From contig NZ_FMXQ01000012.1 of assembly GCF_900104485.1 (NCBI RefSeq), forward strand, positions 62,001 to 126,000: a stretch of 64,000 nucleotides of DNA. Reading direction: 5' to 3'. The notes under the pieces are model-generated. The model did not search any database. It worked only from the letters and a program-made list of their open reading frames with translations, and was not told the DNA's origin. Position numbers and translations under genes: made by a program. This DNA is from Bauldia litoralis (GTDB lineage: Bacteria; Pseudomonadota; Alphaproteobacteria; Rhizobiales; Kaistiaceae). Of the stretch, positions 27,633 to 37,227 are shown in pieces. Each line of letters begins with the position of its first letter. Positions within the stretch are counted from its first letter, which is position 1.

Positions 27633-28087
27633 GCACGCCGCCGACCATCCATGCCGGCGCGATCCGCCTTGGCGCGGACGGGGTGCTGATCCGCGGCGCC
27701 TCGGGCAGCGGCAAGTCCTCGCTGCTCCTGCACCTGCTCATCCGCCATCCGGACACCGCCCGGCTCATTTCGGACGACCGGGTGATCCTCACCGCCGAGG
27801 ACGGCCGCCTTGTCGCCAGCGCACCGCCGGAAATCGCCGGAAAGCTGGAGATTCGCGGCCAGGGCATCGTTGAGATCGCGTATGTTTCGCCAGCGGCGAT
27901 CCGGCTGGTCGTCGACCTGCTGCCGGCCGCGAAATGCCCGCGCCTGCCGGAGAAGCAGGACAGGACGACATCGATCGACGGCGTCATCCTGCCGCGCCTG
28001 AAACTGCCGATCGGCATCGGCGACGGCGCCGATCGGGTGCAGGCCGCGCTTGCCTGGGGCATGAAATGGCCGGAAACAGGCGAATGA
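27629..28087 (+). CDS. hprK: HPr kinase/phosphorylase, short alphaproteobacterial form
   Basis: At 152 residues this corresponds to the C-terminal catalytic domain only, as usual in alphaproteobacteria. The Walker A loop is GASGSGKS (residues 23-30), followed by SDDRVIL and EIRGQGIVEI, the HprK signature. It phosphorylates the regulatory serine of HPr (Ser53 of the ptsH product nearby). GTG at 27629 lies inside the chvG stop, coupling the kinase to the ChvG/ChvI system. Confidence 0.93.
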   Translation: MSTPPTIHAGAIRLGADGVLIRGASGSGKSSLLLHLLIRHPDTARLISDDRVILTAEDGRLVASAPPEIAGKLEIRGQGIVEIAYVSPAAIRLVVDLLPAAKCPRLPEKQDRTTSIDGVILPRLKLPIGIGDGADRVQAALAWGMKWPETGE

Positions 28088-28216
28088 GCCCGCGGGCGCA
28101 TCCCCTCTTGCGTTGCGGAATCGTTCGGTCAAGATAGCGCCGCCGGGCGCCGACCCGAGGAACCGCCGGGCGCAGGGTGCCCGTCGCGGAACACTAGGCG
28201 AGGAAGCCACATACTG

Positions 28217-28618
28217 ATGATCGGACTTGTCCTCGTGACGCACGGCAAGCTCGCCGTCGAATTCCGTTCTGCTCTCGAGCATGTCGTCGGGGCCCAGACC
28301 CAGATCGAAACGGTGTCGATCGGCCCGGACGACGATGTCGAAAAACGGCGGCAGGACATCCTCAATGCCGTCGGCCGGGTCAATGACGGCTCGGGCGTCA
28401 TCCTGCTCACCGACATGTTCGGCGGCACCCCGTCGAACCTTGCGATCTCGGTGATGGAGGCCGGCACCGTCGAGGTGATCGCCGGGGCCAACCTGCCGAT
28501 GCTGATCAAACTCGCCAGCGTCCGCTCCGAGAAGCCGCTGGCCGAGGCGATCGCCGACGCGCAGGATGCCGGCCGCAAATACATCAACGTCGCCAGCCAG
28601 GTTCTGAACGGGAAGTAA
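28217..28618 (+). CDS. manX: PTS EIIA component, mannose type
   Basis: The 133-residue EIIA domain has the phosphorylatable His9 in VLVTHGKL and the family block LLTDMFGGTPSN. No EIIB, EIIC or EIID sugar-transport parts are nearby, so this belongs to the regulatory PTS typical of the order, in which phosphate on HPr and EIIA reports carbon and nitrogen state. The TAA stop shares one base with the ptsH ATG. Confidence 0.92.
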   Translation: MIGLVLVTHGKLAVEFRSALEHVVGAQTQIETVSIGPDDDVEKRRQDILNAVGRVNDGSGVILLTDMFGGTPSNLAISVMEAGTVEVIAGANLPMLIKLASVRSEKPLAEAIADAQDAGRKYINVASQVLNGK

Positions 28619-28908
28619 TGCCCAGCGAAACCGAAGGCCTGCTGAAGCGCGAACTCGCCATATCCAACAAGCGTGGCCTGCATGCGCGGGCCGCGGCCCG
28701 CTTCGTGCGCTGCGCCGAGGAATTCGATGCCGACATCACCGTCACCAAGGACGGCAACACGGTCGGCGGTACGTCGATCATGGGACTGATGATGCTGGCC
28801 GCCGCCCCCGGTTCCTCGATCCATGTCACCGCCGAAGGCGCCGAGGCCCGGCAGGCGCTCGACGCGCTGGCCGCCCTCGTCGCCGATCGCTTCGGCGAGG
28901 AGTCCTGA
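28618..28908 (+). CDS. ptsH: phosphocarrier protein HPr
   Basis: HPr (96 residues) carries His22 in NKRGLHARAA, phosphorylated by enzyme I, and the regulatory Ser53 in GGTSIMGLMML, target of HprK. The ATG overlaps the EIIA stop by one base (TAATG). Enzyme I is not in the window. Confidence 0.95.
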   Translation: MPSETEGLLKRELAISNKRGLHARAAARFVRCAEEFDADITVTKDGNTVGGTSIMGLMMLAAAPGSSIHVTAEGAEARQALDALAALVADRFGEES

Positions 28909-28929
28909 CGCCAGTCCGGCGCGACACCG

Positions 28930-29436
28930 TCAGGCGACGGCGCCCCGGCAGGCCCGATCGACCGCGTTCAGCACCGTCGGCAGCCTGTGCGCGCCGTGCA
29001 TGGTGCGGATCAGGCGCTTCGCCTCGCCGTGGTCGATGCCGATGCTGGTGACGTAGAGCGGCCGACGACTTCCGCCCCTCAGCACCTCGGTTCCGGCCGG
29101 CGTCCCGGCAAAGGCGGTCTTGGCGACGCCGATCACCGGCACTGCTTGCCCAAGCGCCCGGTGGAGATGCGCGCCAAGCCCGTCCCGCCGGTCGGCTCCC
29201 AGCGTCACATAGCCGTCGATGACGATGATTCGCGGTGTTTCGCCGAACGCCTCGAGCAGCGCCAGGATGCAGGGAAGTTCCCGCTTGAAGAAGGCGCCGG
29301 GCTCATACGGGGCGATATCGGACAGCGTGACGGTCTCCCGCCGGGCGATCACGTCCGACGCCCAGTCGGCGAACAGGATGCCGGCGGCCACCGCCCGGTC
29401 GTCCCCCTGATAGTGGACGTCGACCGCGAGGTTCAT
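28930..29436 (-). CDS. endonuclease V-like protein
   Basis: The 168-residue protein aligns by eye to endonuclease V, which nicks DNA or RNA at deaminated purines. AVDVHY supplies the first aspartate, PYEPGAFFKRELP corresponds to the PYIPG wedge with the catalytic Glu, IIVIDGY supplies the second Asp, and VIGVAK has the conserved Lys. It is shorter than typical enzymes (about 200 or more), the wedge reads YEPG, and the DG-x-G-x-x-HPR region and the late catalytic His are not conserved. Activity is therefore uncertain. It lies 12 bases after an uncharacterised gene on the same strand. Confidence 0.72.
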   Translation of the reverse strand: MNLAVDVHYQGDDRAVAAGILFADWASDVIARRETVTLSDIAPYEPGAFFKRELPCILALLEAFGETPRIIVIDGYVTLGADRRDGLGAHLHRALGQAVPVIGVAKTAFAGTPAGTEVLRGGSRRPLYVTSIGIDHGEAKRLIRTMHGAHRLPTVLNAVDRACRGAVA

Positions 29437-29448
29437 CGCGGCATTTGC

Positions 29449-29802
29449 TCAATCCTCATCGTCGTCGTCATCCTCCGGATCACTGACCAGGACCTTGCGC
29501 TCCTCGCCGTCGAACCAGCACCGCTTCCGCGTCTTCGTATCGAACCAGGCGCGGTAGGCGCGGTCTTGTGCGTAGTCCAGCACCTGCTCCTCATCTATGA
29601 CCTTGAACTCGTAGCGAATGTCGTCGAAGTCGAAAAAGAACACGTGAAAGGCCAGTTGCCCCGTGGGGATTCGCTCGCCGGTGAACAACCTGTCGGCCGT
29701 GGTGATCGAACCGTACCAGACCAGGGTTTCACCGAATGTCGGAGTGACCGCCCGATCGAAGCCTCTTGGCCGGCCGATGATCAGCTTGCGGAACAGGTTC
29801 AT
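29449..29802 (-). CDS. uncharacterised protein with an acidic tail
   Basis: I do not recognise this 117-residue protein. It is rich in aromatic residues (FHVFFFDFDDIRYEF, AYRAWFDTKTRKRCWFDG) and ends in a run of eight acidic residues. No signal peptide or membrane segment is visible. Codon use is like that of its neighbours, and the frame is intact, with the endonuclease V-like gene 12 bases downstream, which supports a real two-gene operon. There is no good ribosome-binding site before the ATG at 29802. Confidence 0.6.
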   Translation of the reverse strand: MNLFRKLIIGRPRGFDRAVTPTFGETLVWYGSITTADRLFTGERIPTGQLAFHVFFFDFDDIRYEFKVIDEEQVLDYAQDRAYRAWFDTKTRKRCWFDGEERKVLVSDPEDDDDDED

Positions 29803-29922
29803 GGGTCAGGCCGCGCCAGGAGCCTGAACACTCAGGCCGATACGGGAGACTAGCCGGGTCGGGACATGCTTGAGAAGTCTTCCCCGGGTTTGAAGGGGCA
29901 GACACCAGCCCCGGTCCAATCG

Positions 29923-29942
29923 CATAAAGAAATGTTTATATC
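29923..29942. promoter_or_regulatory. AT-rich inverted repeat upstream of ahcY, candidate SahR-type operator
   Basis: ATAAAGAAATGTTTAT (ATAAA, six bases, TTTAT) with flanking CATA/TATC stands out in GC-rich surroundings, 79 bases before the ahcY ATG. Methionine-cycle genes in alphaproteobacteria are often controlled by an ArsR-type, S-adenosylhomocysteine-responsive regulator with a site of this general form. The assignment to that regulator is inference from memory. Confidence 0.5.
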
Positions 29943-30020
29943 CTTATTGCCGGATGCCGGAGGCGGCGCTATAACCCGGCTCAAATACCCCCTTTTCACC
30001 TCCCGACTGAGGAGCCCGGT

Positions 30021-31421
<1,401 letters not shown>

Positions 31422-31505
31422 GCGGCGGGACCCGTCCAGACGGGCGGGCCGGAGCGGACCGGGGCCATCTGGCCCGACGCCGCCCCGGCCCCCGCCTGTA
31501 TTTGG

Positions 31506-31970
31506 TCACCGGCCGAGGATGTGATCCCCGTACGGATCGTCGATCACCATCAGCCACCGGCCGTCGGGCTGCCGGCGAAGGACGGCCACCGAGAGACCGC
31601 TCTGCTCGACCGGCGAGCCGTCCGGGGTGCGTCCCTCCATCTTCCAGGTGCTCAGGTGAAGCGCGATATCGCCGGCCTCGATCACCTCATGGTCCATGAA
31701 GGTGAATTGCGGCTCGAGCGCCACGAATTGCTGGAACATCGCCGTCAGGGCCGCCGTCCCGGCGACCGGCGCGCCCGGTTCGCCGACCACGACGGCACCC
31801 GGCTCGTAGGTCGCGAGGATGCCCCTGACATCGCCGCGGGCGAAGGCCCCCGTCATGGCGTCGATGGTTGCCTGGACATCGTCCGCGACGCCCGCCGCTT
31901 CAGCCGGCGCCGGGCCGGCGGCGGTCGAGAGCAACAGGGCCGCCGCGATGGCGGGGACTGACATGCGCAT
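31506..31970 (-). CDS. secreted SnoaL/DUF4440-like (NTF2-fold) protein
   Basis: The 154-residue protein has a signal peptide (MRMSVPAIAAALLLSTAAG, cleavage near AEA-A) and an NTF2-like cone fold typical of SnoaL-like proteins. The first helix is DDVQATIDAMTGAFARGDVRGILATYEPGAV in character, then come FMDHEVIEAGDIALHLSTWKM and RWLMVIDDPYGD. No catalytic residues can be assigned. GGAGG precedes the ATG at 31970 by eight bases. It stands alone between ahcY (convergent) and the amidohydrolase gene. Confidence 0.75.
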   Translation of the reverse strand: MRMSVPAIAAALLLSTAAGPAPAEAAGVADDVQATIDAMTGAFARGDVRGILATYEPGAVVVGEPGAPVAGTAALTAMFQQFVALEPQFTFMDHEVIEAGDIALHLSTWKMEGRTPDGSPVEQSGLSVAVLRRQPDGRWLMVIDDPYGDHILGR

Positions 31971-32180
31971 GGGTCGTGCCTCCGTTGTTGGGCGGCGACC
32001 CTAGCGGCGGCGGATGCCGAGTTCTGTCAGCAGAAACGACCACACCCTGACGATTGAAACCCACGCCTCCCGATGCGGGCTCCGTTGTCGTGGCGCGCCG
32101 GTGTCCGGACTGACGCGCCACCCGGTTGACCTTCGGGACACGGCGCCATCGCGCCGTATCCATCCGACCTGCGCGAGCCC

Positions 32181-33290
32181 CTACTTCGTGAAGGAGAGCG
32201 CCGGCGGCTCCATGTTCGGCTTAAGCGGCGCCGTGACGATGTCCTTGGCGTCAAGGTCGAAGTCCTTGAGGTCGATGCCGCGCAGCACCTGATCGTCGTA
32301 GGACTTGACGTAGTAGTGAGTGTTCGTGATGTCGGCGACCGTCGACCACTGGGTATACTCCAGCGGCGACTTGCCCTCGGCCTCGCCCGGGCGGATCCAG
32401 CCGACCGGGATGTCGAAGTTGTTGACGACATGCTCGGCCAATCGGACGCTTTCCGCGCCAGGCGCCACCGGCTCGATGGAGAGGGTATAGCCGAGGGCGC
32501 GAATGAAACGCGACGGCGGCGTCGGGTCGCCCGGGATGCCGAGCAGGCCGGAGCCCTGCCCGAAAGAGGTGATGGTCTCGCCATCGACCTTGAGCGGCGG
32601 GGCGTTCTCGGAGGACAGCTTGACGTAGTTCTTGAGGTTGGTGAGGTGCCAGCTGAGCTCCGGTGAATTGGTCATCACCCCGAGCGGGTTGTCATAGACG
32701 GTCAGCTTGCCGCCGACCGGCTCGATGACCAGCGAAGCGCCGGTCGCGTCGTGGAGCGTGTAGTGGAACGGTGGGACGGCGCCCATCTGCGACAGCTCGA
32801 CCCCGACGATCGAGATACCGTCAAGGTTGGCCTTCACCTCGGCGACGGTCTCGAATTTCGTCAGCGCCCAGGTGAGGAAGTCCCAGGGCGCCATCGCGCC
32901 GTGCGGGTTCGCCGTCTTCGGATCCGCATAGCCGACGTAGTCCGGGAAGTAGAGGATGCCGCCGGTGAGGCCCTTCTCGTTCATGCCGTCGGTCACGACC
33001 GGCATGTCGAACGCACTGAGGCCGACCGCCGCGTATTTCGATTTCCAGGACATCCCGCCGCCCAGCTTGCCATCCGGGCCCGTGGCGCTCAGCCCGTACT
33101 GCCGCGGGATGACGATCGCGCTGGATTCGAGGTCGAAGCCGAACTCCATCGTCCGACCATAATAGGGGGCACCGTTGGTGTCGTGGATCAGGAAGCTTGT
33201 GCAGGCCTGCACCGGCAGCGGCACGAGAGACGCCGCCATCGCGGTACCCAGGAATACGCGGGTCAGTGATTTCATCCGTTTGCCAGCCAT
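32181..33290 (-). CDS. secreted linear-amide C-N hydrolase (choloylglycine hydrolase family)
   Basis: This is an N-terminal-nucleophile hydrolase of 369 residues. The signal peptide ends at PVQA, so cleavage exposes Cys30 as the first residue of the mature enzyme (CTSFLIHD), as required for catalysis. The R-x-M-x-F segment (GRTMEFGFD), the SAFDMPVVTDGMNEKGL block and MTNSPELSWHL are the usual substrate-pocket elements. Family members cleave bile salts, penicillin V or acyl-homoserine lactones; the substrate is not determined. GAGG precedes the chosen ATG at 33290. Confidence 0.88.
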   Translation of the reverse strand: MAGKRMKSLTRVFLGTAMAASLVPLPVQACTSFLIHDTNGAPYYGRTMEFGFDLESSAIVIPRQYGLSATGPDGKLGGGMSWKSKYAAVGLSAFDMPVVTDGMNEKGLTGGILYFPDYVGYADPKTANPHGAMAPWDFLTWALTKFETVAEVKANLDGISIVGVELSQMGAVPPFHYTLHDATGASLVIEPVGGKLTVYDNPLGVMTNSPELSWHLTNLKNYVKLSSENAPPLKVDGETITSFGQGSGLLGIPGDPTPPSRFIRALGYTLSIEPVAPGAESVRLAEHVVNNFDIPVGWIRPGEAEGKSPLEYTQWSTVADITNTHYYVKSYDDQVLRGIDLKDFDLDAKDIVTAPLKPNMEPPALSFTK

Positions 33291-33556
33291 CTCAGCCTCG
33301 TGTGATTGTTGGATGCGAGTGATAGCCGGCCGCACATTTCGCGACCCTTAAAAATCACGATCGGATTGGAAGCGGATTCGCGATCGCCGGTTTCTCACTG
33401 GCGACGGTCGGAAGGGCCACCGCACCGTGGCGCCGGGGGCACTTGCCGTCCGCGGGACCGGACGCTGATGCCGCTGCTGCCTGATGCCGTCGATCGGGCT
33501 TCGGCCCGCTGACAGGCAGGCATGGCCTTCAGCCCGTAGCGACCCCGCCTTCCAGT
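33291..33556. other. spacer between the amide hydrolase and PadR genes
   Basis: No gene can be supported in this 266-bp stretch, which with the adjoining repeat makes a 376-bp gap. The first 90 bases, including the AT-richer CTTAAAAATCACGATC, probably hold the hydrolase promoter. Confidence 0.5.
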
Positions 33557-33608
33557 CCACCCCGCCATCCTGAGGTATTGCGACGCGAAGCCGTGAAGGA
33601 GGAAGGGC
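33557..33608. repeat. dispersed intergenic repeat, diverged copy
   Basis: Read on the minus strand, this segment (ending CCTCAGGATGGCGGGGTGG) matches the segment at 52725-52774 in order of blocks (GCTTCGCG, CCTCAGGATGGCGG, GTGG). It resembles short intergenic repeats seen in many Hyphomicrobiales genomes. Confidence 0.6.
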
Positions 33609-33666
33609 CGTGCCAGTCGACCATCCGTCGAGGCCCCCTCGCCGGCTTACCGCGCCGACCGCCCGG

Positions 33667-34203
33667 TCACGCACCCGGCCCCAGCCGCTCCAGCACCTCG
33701 CGATGCCAGGCGATCTCGGCCTCAAGCCGCAACTGGGTATGCCGGAAGGCCAGCGCCTCGCCGGCCCGCAGCGTCGGCCTGGCCCCATCCCAGGCCTCCT
33801 GCCAGGCCTCCGCCTCGGCGCGGTAGATGTCGAGACGCCGCCGCATCGCCGCAGCCACCTCGGTGTCCGGAATGCCCGCGGCCGTCTGCAGGGCGAGGTC
33901 GACGGGATCGGGCCGGAGGCCGGTCTTGCCGAAGGCCGCCGCGCGCGCCGTATCCAGTTCCATCAGGCCGGTGGCGGTGATCTCGTAGACAGTGCGTTCC
34001 GGCCGGCTGCCGACCGTCTCGCTGCGCACCGGCCGGATCGCGCCATCGGCGGCCATGCGGTGCAGCGCGTGGTACAGCGAACCCGGCTTGACCTCGGTCC
34101 AAAGGTCGGTGCGATCGGCCCGCGCCGCCTGCTTGACCTGATGCCCATGCATCGGCCCGCCCTTCCACAGGGCAGCGAGAACAAGTAGGCGAATAGTGCT
34201 CAT
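33667..34203 (-). CDS. PadR-family transcriptional regulator
   Basis: The 178-residue protein has the PadR N-terminal winged helix: LLVLAALWKGGPMHGHQVKQ, then EVKPGSLYHALHRMAADG with the recognition helix, and a wing with RTVYEITATG. The C-terminal half is a helical dimerisation domain. A perfect palindrome begins 21 bases upstream of the ATG at 34203, so self-regulation is likely. No obvious target gene lies divergently within 500 bp. Confidence 0.88.
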   Translation of the reverse strand: MSTIRLLVLAALWKGGPMHGHQVKQAARADRTDLWTEVKPGSLYHALHRMAADGAIRPVRSETVGSRPERTVYEITATGLMELDTARAAAFGKTGLRPDPVDLALQTAAGIPDTEVAAAMRRRLDIYRAEAEAWQEAWDGARPTLRAGEALAFRHTQLRLEAEIAWHREVLERLGPGA

Positions 34204-34223
34204 CGGCTGAGTATGAGTATCTT

Positions 34224-34255
34224 GTCTTGATTAATCAAATTTGATTAATCAAGAC
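34224..34255. promoter_or_regulatory. perfect 32-bp palindrome, likely PadR operator
   Basis: The sequence is fully self-complementary over 32 bases. It consists of two copies of the palindrome TTGATTAATCAA (34227-34238 and 34241-34252), flanked by GTC and GAC. It is extremely AT-rich for this genome and lies just upstream of padR. Two identical half-sites offset by 14 bp suggest cooperative binding of two dimers. Confidence 0.75.
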
Positions 34256-34721
34256 GTCCATCAAGACTAGGCAGGCAAGTCGGCAAGTTCCTGATCGAGT
34301 CTCGCGCCGGCGCCATCGAAGATACCGCCGCGGCAGGAGTCCGCCGCCCACTATCGCTCGGGCGCCAGCCATTCGAGCCATGGCGCCGCCGGCCTCGCCG
34401 ACCGGCAGACGGCCTGTTTCGGCGCGAACCTGCCGCACCGCGTGGCCGGCATGTTGGCCGACGCCCCGGACCACGCCCTCATCACGCCGCAGTCCGCTCC
34501 CCTCGCCTGAAGCGAAGACGCAGTGCGCGGCGGTTGATCGGCCGGGCAGAACGGCCGGCCCGGTTGCGATTGACCACCATCGCAGCTTTTTCTGCCGCCA
34601 CCGCTTCACACGCGATTCGCCGACCGGTTAGAGTGCAGTGATTCGCGAGGGCGTCGGCAGCCTCGCGTCGCGGAACGGGCGCATCCCTCTTGTGCTGCGG
34701 GGAGCGTGCCGGAAAGGGGCA
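34256..34721. other. 466-bp gap before divL, with a possible decayed coding frame
   Basis: No complete gene is visible. The plus-strand frame 34298-34510 is open for 70 codons after a stop and has normal GC-rich third positions (for example FGANLPHRVAGMLADAPDHA), but has no start codon in a suitable place and no family I recognise. It may be the 3' end of a lost gene. The last 100 bases should hold the divL promoter. Confidence 0.4.
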
Positions 34722-37214
34722 ATGCGCATGCACGGATATGGCGGCAGGGCGGTCGCGGTCAGCGCCGGTTTTCGCTCCGCCATCTTCGCCACCACCGCCT
34801 CCGCTGCCCTGCTCTCCAGTCCCGTATTTGCCGCTGTCGCCCCGGAAGCCCCCGTCGAGAGGCTCACCGCCTTCGACATTGTCATGCTGGTCATGCTGAT
34901 CGGCACGGTCAGCTTCGCCGTGATCAGCGCCATCGCCCTGATGCGCGCCCGAAACCGGGCGGAGACCGAGAATGCCGATCTCCGCCTGCAGGTCGCGGAC
35001 CTCAAGGCAACCGCCGACCGGGCGGAAATCCTCATCGACGCCAAGGACGAGAAGCTCGTCGCCTGGGCAACGGACGACGAAGCGCCGCTTGTCGCCGGCG
35101 CCTTGCCGGCCAATGTCGGCGCGCCGACCGACCGCGCCCGCTTCCTCGCCTTCGGCACCTGGCTGAAGCCGGAATCGGCGGCGCGGATCGACCAGGCGGT
35201 GTCGCAGTTGCGGGCGCGCGGCGAGCCCTTCGATCTGACCATCGCCACCGTCGCCGGACGCTTGATCGAGGTGCGCGGCCATACCATCGGCTCGGCCGCG
35301 GTCGCCCGGTTCCGCGATCTCGACGGCGACCGGCTCGCCCGCGCCGACCTGGAAGCTCGCTACGACCTGCTCGAAGCCGAGGTCGAGGCCATGCGCGCGA
35401 TGTTCTCGGTCGCGCCGATGCCGATCTGGCTGCGCGACGAGACCGGCCGGCTGGTCTGGGTCAACGCCGCCTATGCGGCCGCGGTCGAAGCCGCCGACGA
35501 GACCGACGCGGCCGAGCGCGGCCTCGAACTCCTCGACAGCAGCGGCCGGCAGATGATCCGCGAGGGCCACAAGACCGAGCCGGTCTTCCTCAAGCGGCTG
35601 CCGGCCATCGTCGCCGGCTCGCGCCGCATCTTCGATGTCACCGACGTCGATACGCCGAACGGCAGCGGCGGCATCGCCATCGATGTCAGCGGGGCGGAGG
35701 CCGCCCAGGCGGCCCTTCGCCGCGAGATCGACTTCAACGCCCGCACCCTCGACCAGCTGGCGACCGCGGTCGCCATCTACGGGCCCGACCGGCGCCTGAA
35801 ATCCTACAATGCCGCCTATCGCAGCCTGTTCGATCTCGATACCGCTTTTCTCGAATCGCGGCCCGACGACAATGCGGTGCTCGACCACCTGCGCGCCGCC
35901 CGCAAGCTGCCCGAACAGTCCGACTTCAAGTCGTGGCGCACCGACCTGTTCGCCGCCTACCAGTCGGTGGAGACGCGCGAGCATATCTGGCACCTGCCGG
36001 ACGGCCAGACGCTGCGGGTGATCGCCAATCCCAATCCCCAGGGCGGCATGACCTGGGTCTACGAGAATGTCACCGAGCGGCTCGATCTCGAAAGCCGCTA
36101 CAACGCCCTGATCCACGTCCAGGGCGAAACCCTCGACCATCTCGCCGAAGGCGTCGCGGTGTTCGGCTCGGACGGCCGGCTGAGGCTGCACAACCCCTCC
36201 TTCGCCGCCATTCTCGAACTCGACCCGGCCGTCCTCGAAGGGCGCCCGCACGTCGCGGAGATCGTCCGCGCCTGCCGCCAGCCGGATGACGACGACGGCG
36301 ACTGGAACCGCTTCACCGCCTGCGTTGCCGGACTGGACGAGAGCCGGTCGAGCTTCGCCGGACGGATGGAGCGCGCCGGCAACCGGGTGATTGACTATGC
36401 CTCGGTGCCGCTGCCCGACGGCCAGACCATGGTCACCTTCGTCGATGTCAGCGATACGGTGCAGGTCGAGCGGGCGCTGGTCGAGCGCAACGAGGCGCTG
36501 GAAACCGCCGACGCGATCAAGAACGCCTTCATCCACCACGTCTCCTACGAACTGCGCTCGCCGCTGACCAACATCATTGGCTTCACCCAGCTTCTCGCCG
36601 ATCCGCGGGTCGGGCCGCTGACCGAGCGGCAAAGCGAGTATGTCGGCTATGTCATGTCGTCGAGCGGCGCTCTTCTGGCTATCGTCAACGACATCCTCGA
36701 CCTCGCCACGGTCGATGCCGGGATCATGGAACTCGATCTCGGCGAAGTCGATGTCGGCGAAGCCGTCGCCGCCACCATCGAGGGCGTGAAGGACCGCATC
36801 TCCGACGCGAACCTCCATGTCGAAACCGACGTGCCGAAGGACATCGGCACCTTCGTCGCCGACGGCACCCGCGTCCGCCAGATCCTGTTCAACCTCCTCG
36901 CCAATGCCATCGCGTTCTCCCCGGAGGGCGGCCGTGTGGCGATCGAAGCGCGCCGCGACGGCGACACCATCGCCTTCTCGGTCAGCGACCAGGGCCCGGG
37001 CATCCCGGCCGATTTCCTCGACACCGCCTTCGACCGCTTCGCCAGCAAGCCGCAGGGCGCCGCCCGCGGCGGTGCCGGGCTCGGGCTGGCCATCGTCAAG
37101 AGCTTCGCCGAACTGCACGGCGGCACGGTCGAGATCCAGTCCGAGGAAGGCAAGGGCTCCCGCGTCACCTGCCGCCTCCCCATCCGCCCCGGCATCGCCG
37201 CCGCGGCGGAATAA
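34722..37214 (+). CDS. divL: DivL-type noncanonical sensor kinase
   Basis: The 830-residue membrane protein has an N-terminal signal/anchor and one helix (FDIVMLVMLIGTVSFAVISAIAL), several PAS-like domains (for example FSVAPMPIWLRDETGRLVWVNAAY and LDHLAEGVAVFGSDGRLRLHN) and a kinase core. The phospho-acceptor box reads HHVSYELRSPLTNIIGF: the usual histidine is Tyr609, as in Caulobacter DivL. The ATP-binding domain is intact (NLLANAI, DQGPGIP, GAGLGLAIV). DivL works with CckA and DivK in cell-cycle control. The gene sits beside tsaE, as in Caulobacter. I use the ATG at 34722 after AAAGGGG; 34728 is equally possible. Confidence 0.88.
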   Translation: MRMHGYGGRAVAVSAGFRSAIFATTASAALLSSPVFAAVAPEAPVERLTAFDIVMLVMLIGTVSFAVISAIALMRARNRAETENADLRLQVADLKATADRAEILIDAKDEKLVAWATDDEAPLVAGALPANVGAPTDRARFLAFGTWLKPESAARIDQAVSQLRARGEPFDLTIATVAGRLIEVRGHTIGSAAVARFRDLDGDRLARADLEARYDLLEAEVEAMRAMFSVAPMPIWLRDETGRLVWVNAAYAAAVEAADETDAAERGLELLDSSGRQMIREGHKTEPVFLKRLPAIVAGSRRIFDVTDVDTPNGSGGIAIDVSGAEAAQAALRREIDFNARTLDQLATAVAIYGPDRRLKSYNAAYRSLFDLDTAFLESRPDDNAVLDHLRAARKLPEQSDFKSWRTDLFAAYQSVETREHIWHLPDGQTLRVIANPNPQGGMTWVYENVTERLDLESRYNALIHVQGETLDHLAEGVAVFGSDGRLRLHNPSFAAILELDPAVLEGRPHVAEIVRACRQPDDDDGDWNRFTACVAGLDESRSSFAGRMERAGNRVIDYASVPLPDGQTMVTFVDVSDTVQVERALVERNEALETADAIKNAFIHHVSYELRSPLTNIIGFTQLLADPRVGPLTERQSEYVGYVMSSSGALLAIVNDILDLATVDAGIMELDLGEVDVGEAVAATIEGVKDRISDANLHVETDVPKDIGTFVADGTRVRQILFNLLANAIAFSPEGGRVAIEARRDGDTIAFSVSDQGPGIPADFLDTAFDRFASKPQGAARGGAGLGLAIVKSFAELHGGTVEIQSEEGKGSRVTCRLPIRPGIAAAAE

Positions 37215-37227
37215 GCGCAGCGGCACG

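Noticed and set aside
29803-30020. S-adenosylhomocysteine or SAM riboswitch upstream of ahcY
   Set aside because: I could not find the conserved paired elements of any SAH, SAM-II or SAM/SAH riboswitch; the inverted repeat fits a protein operator better.
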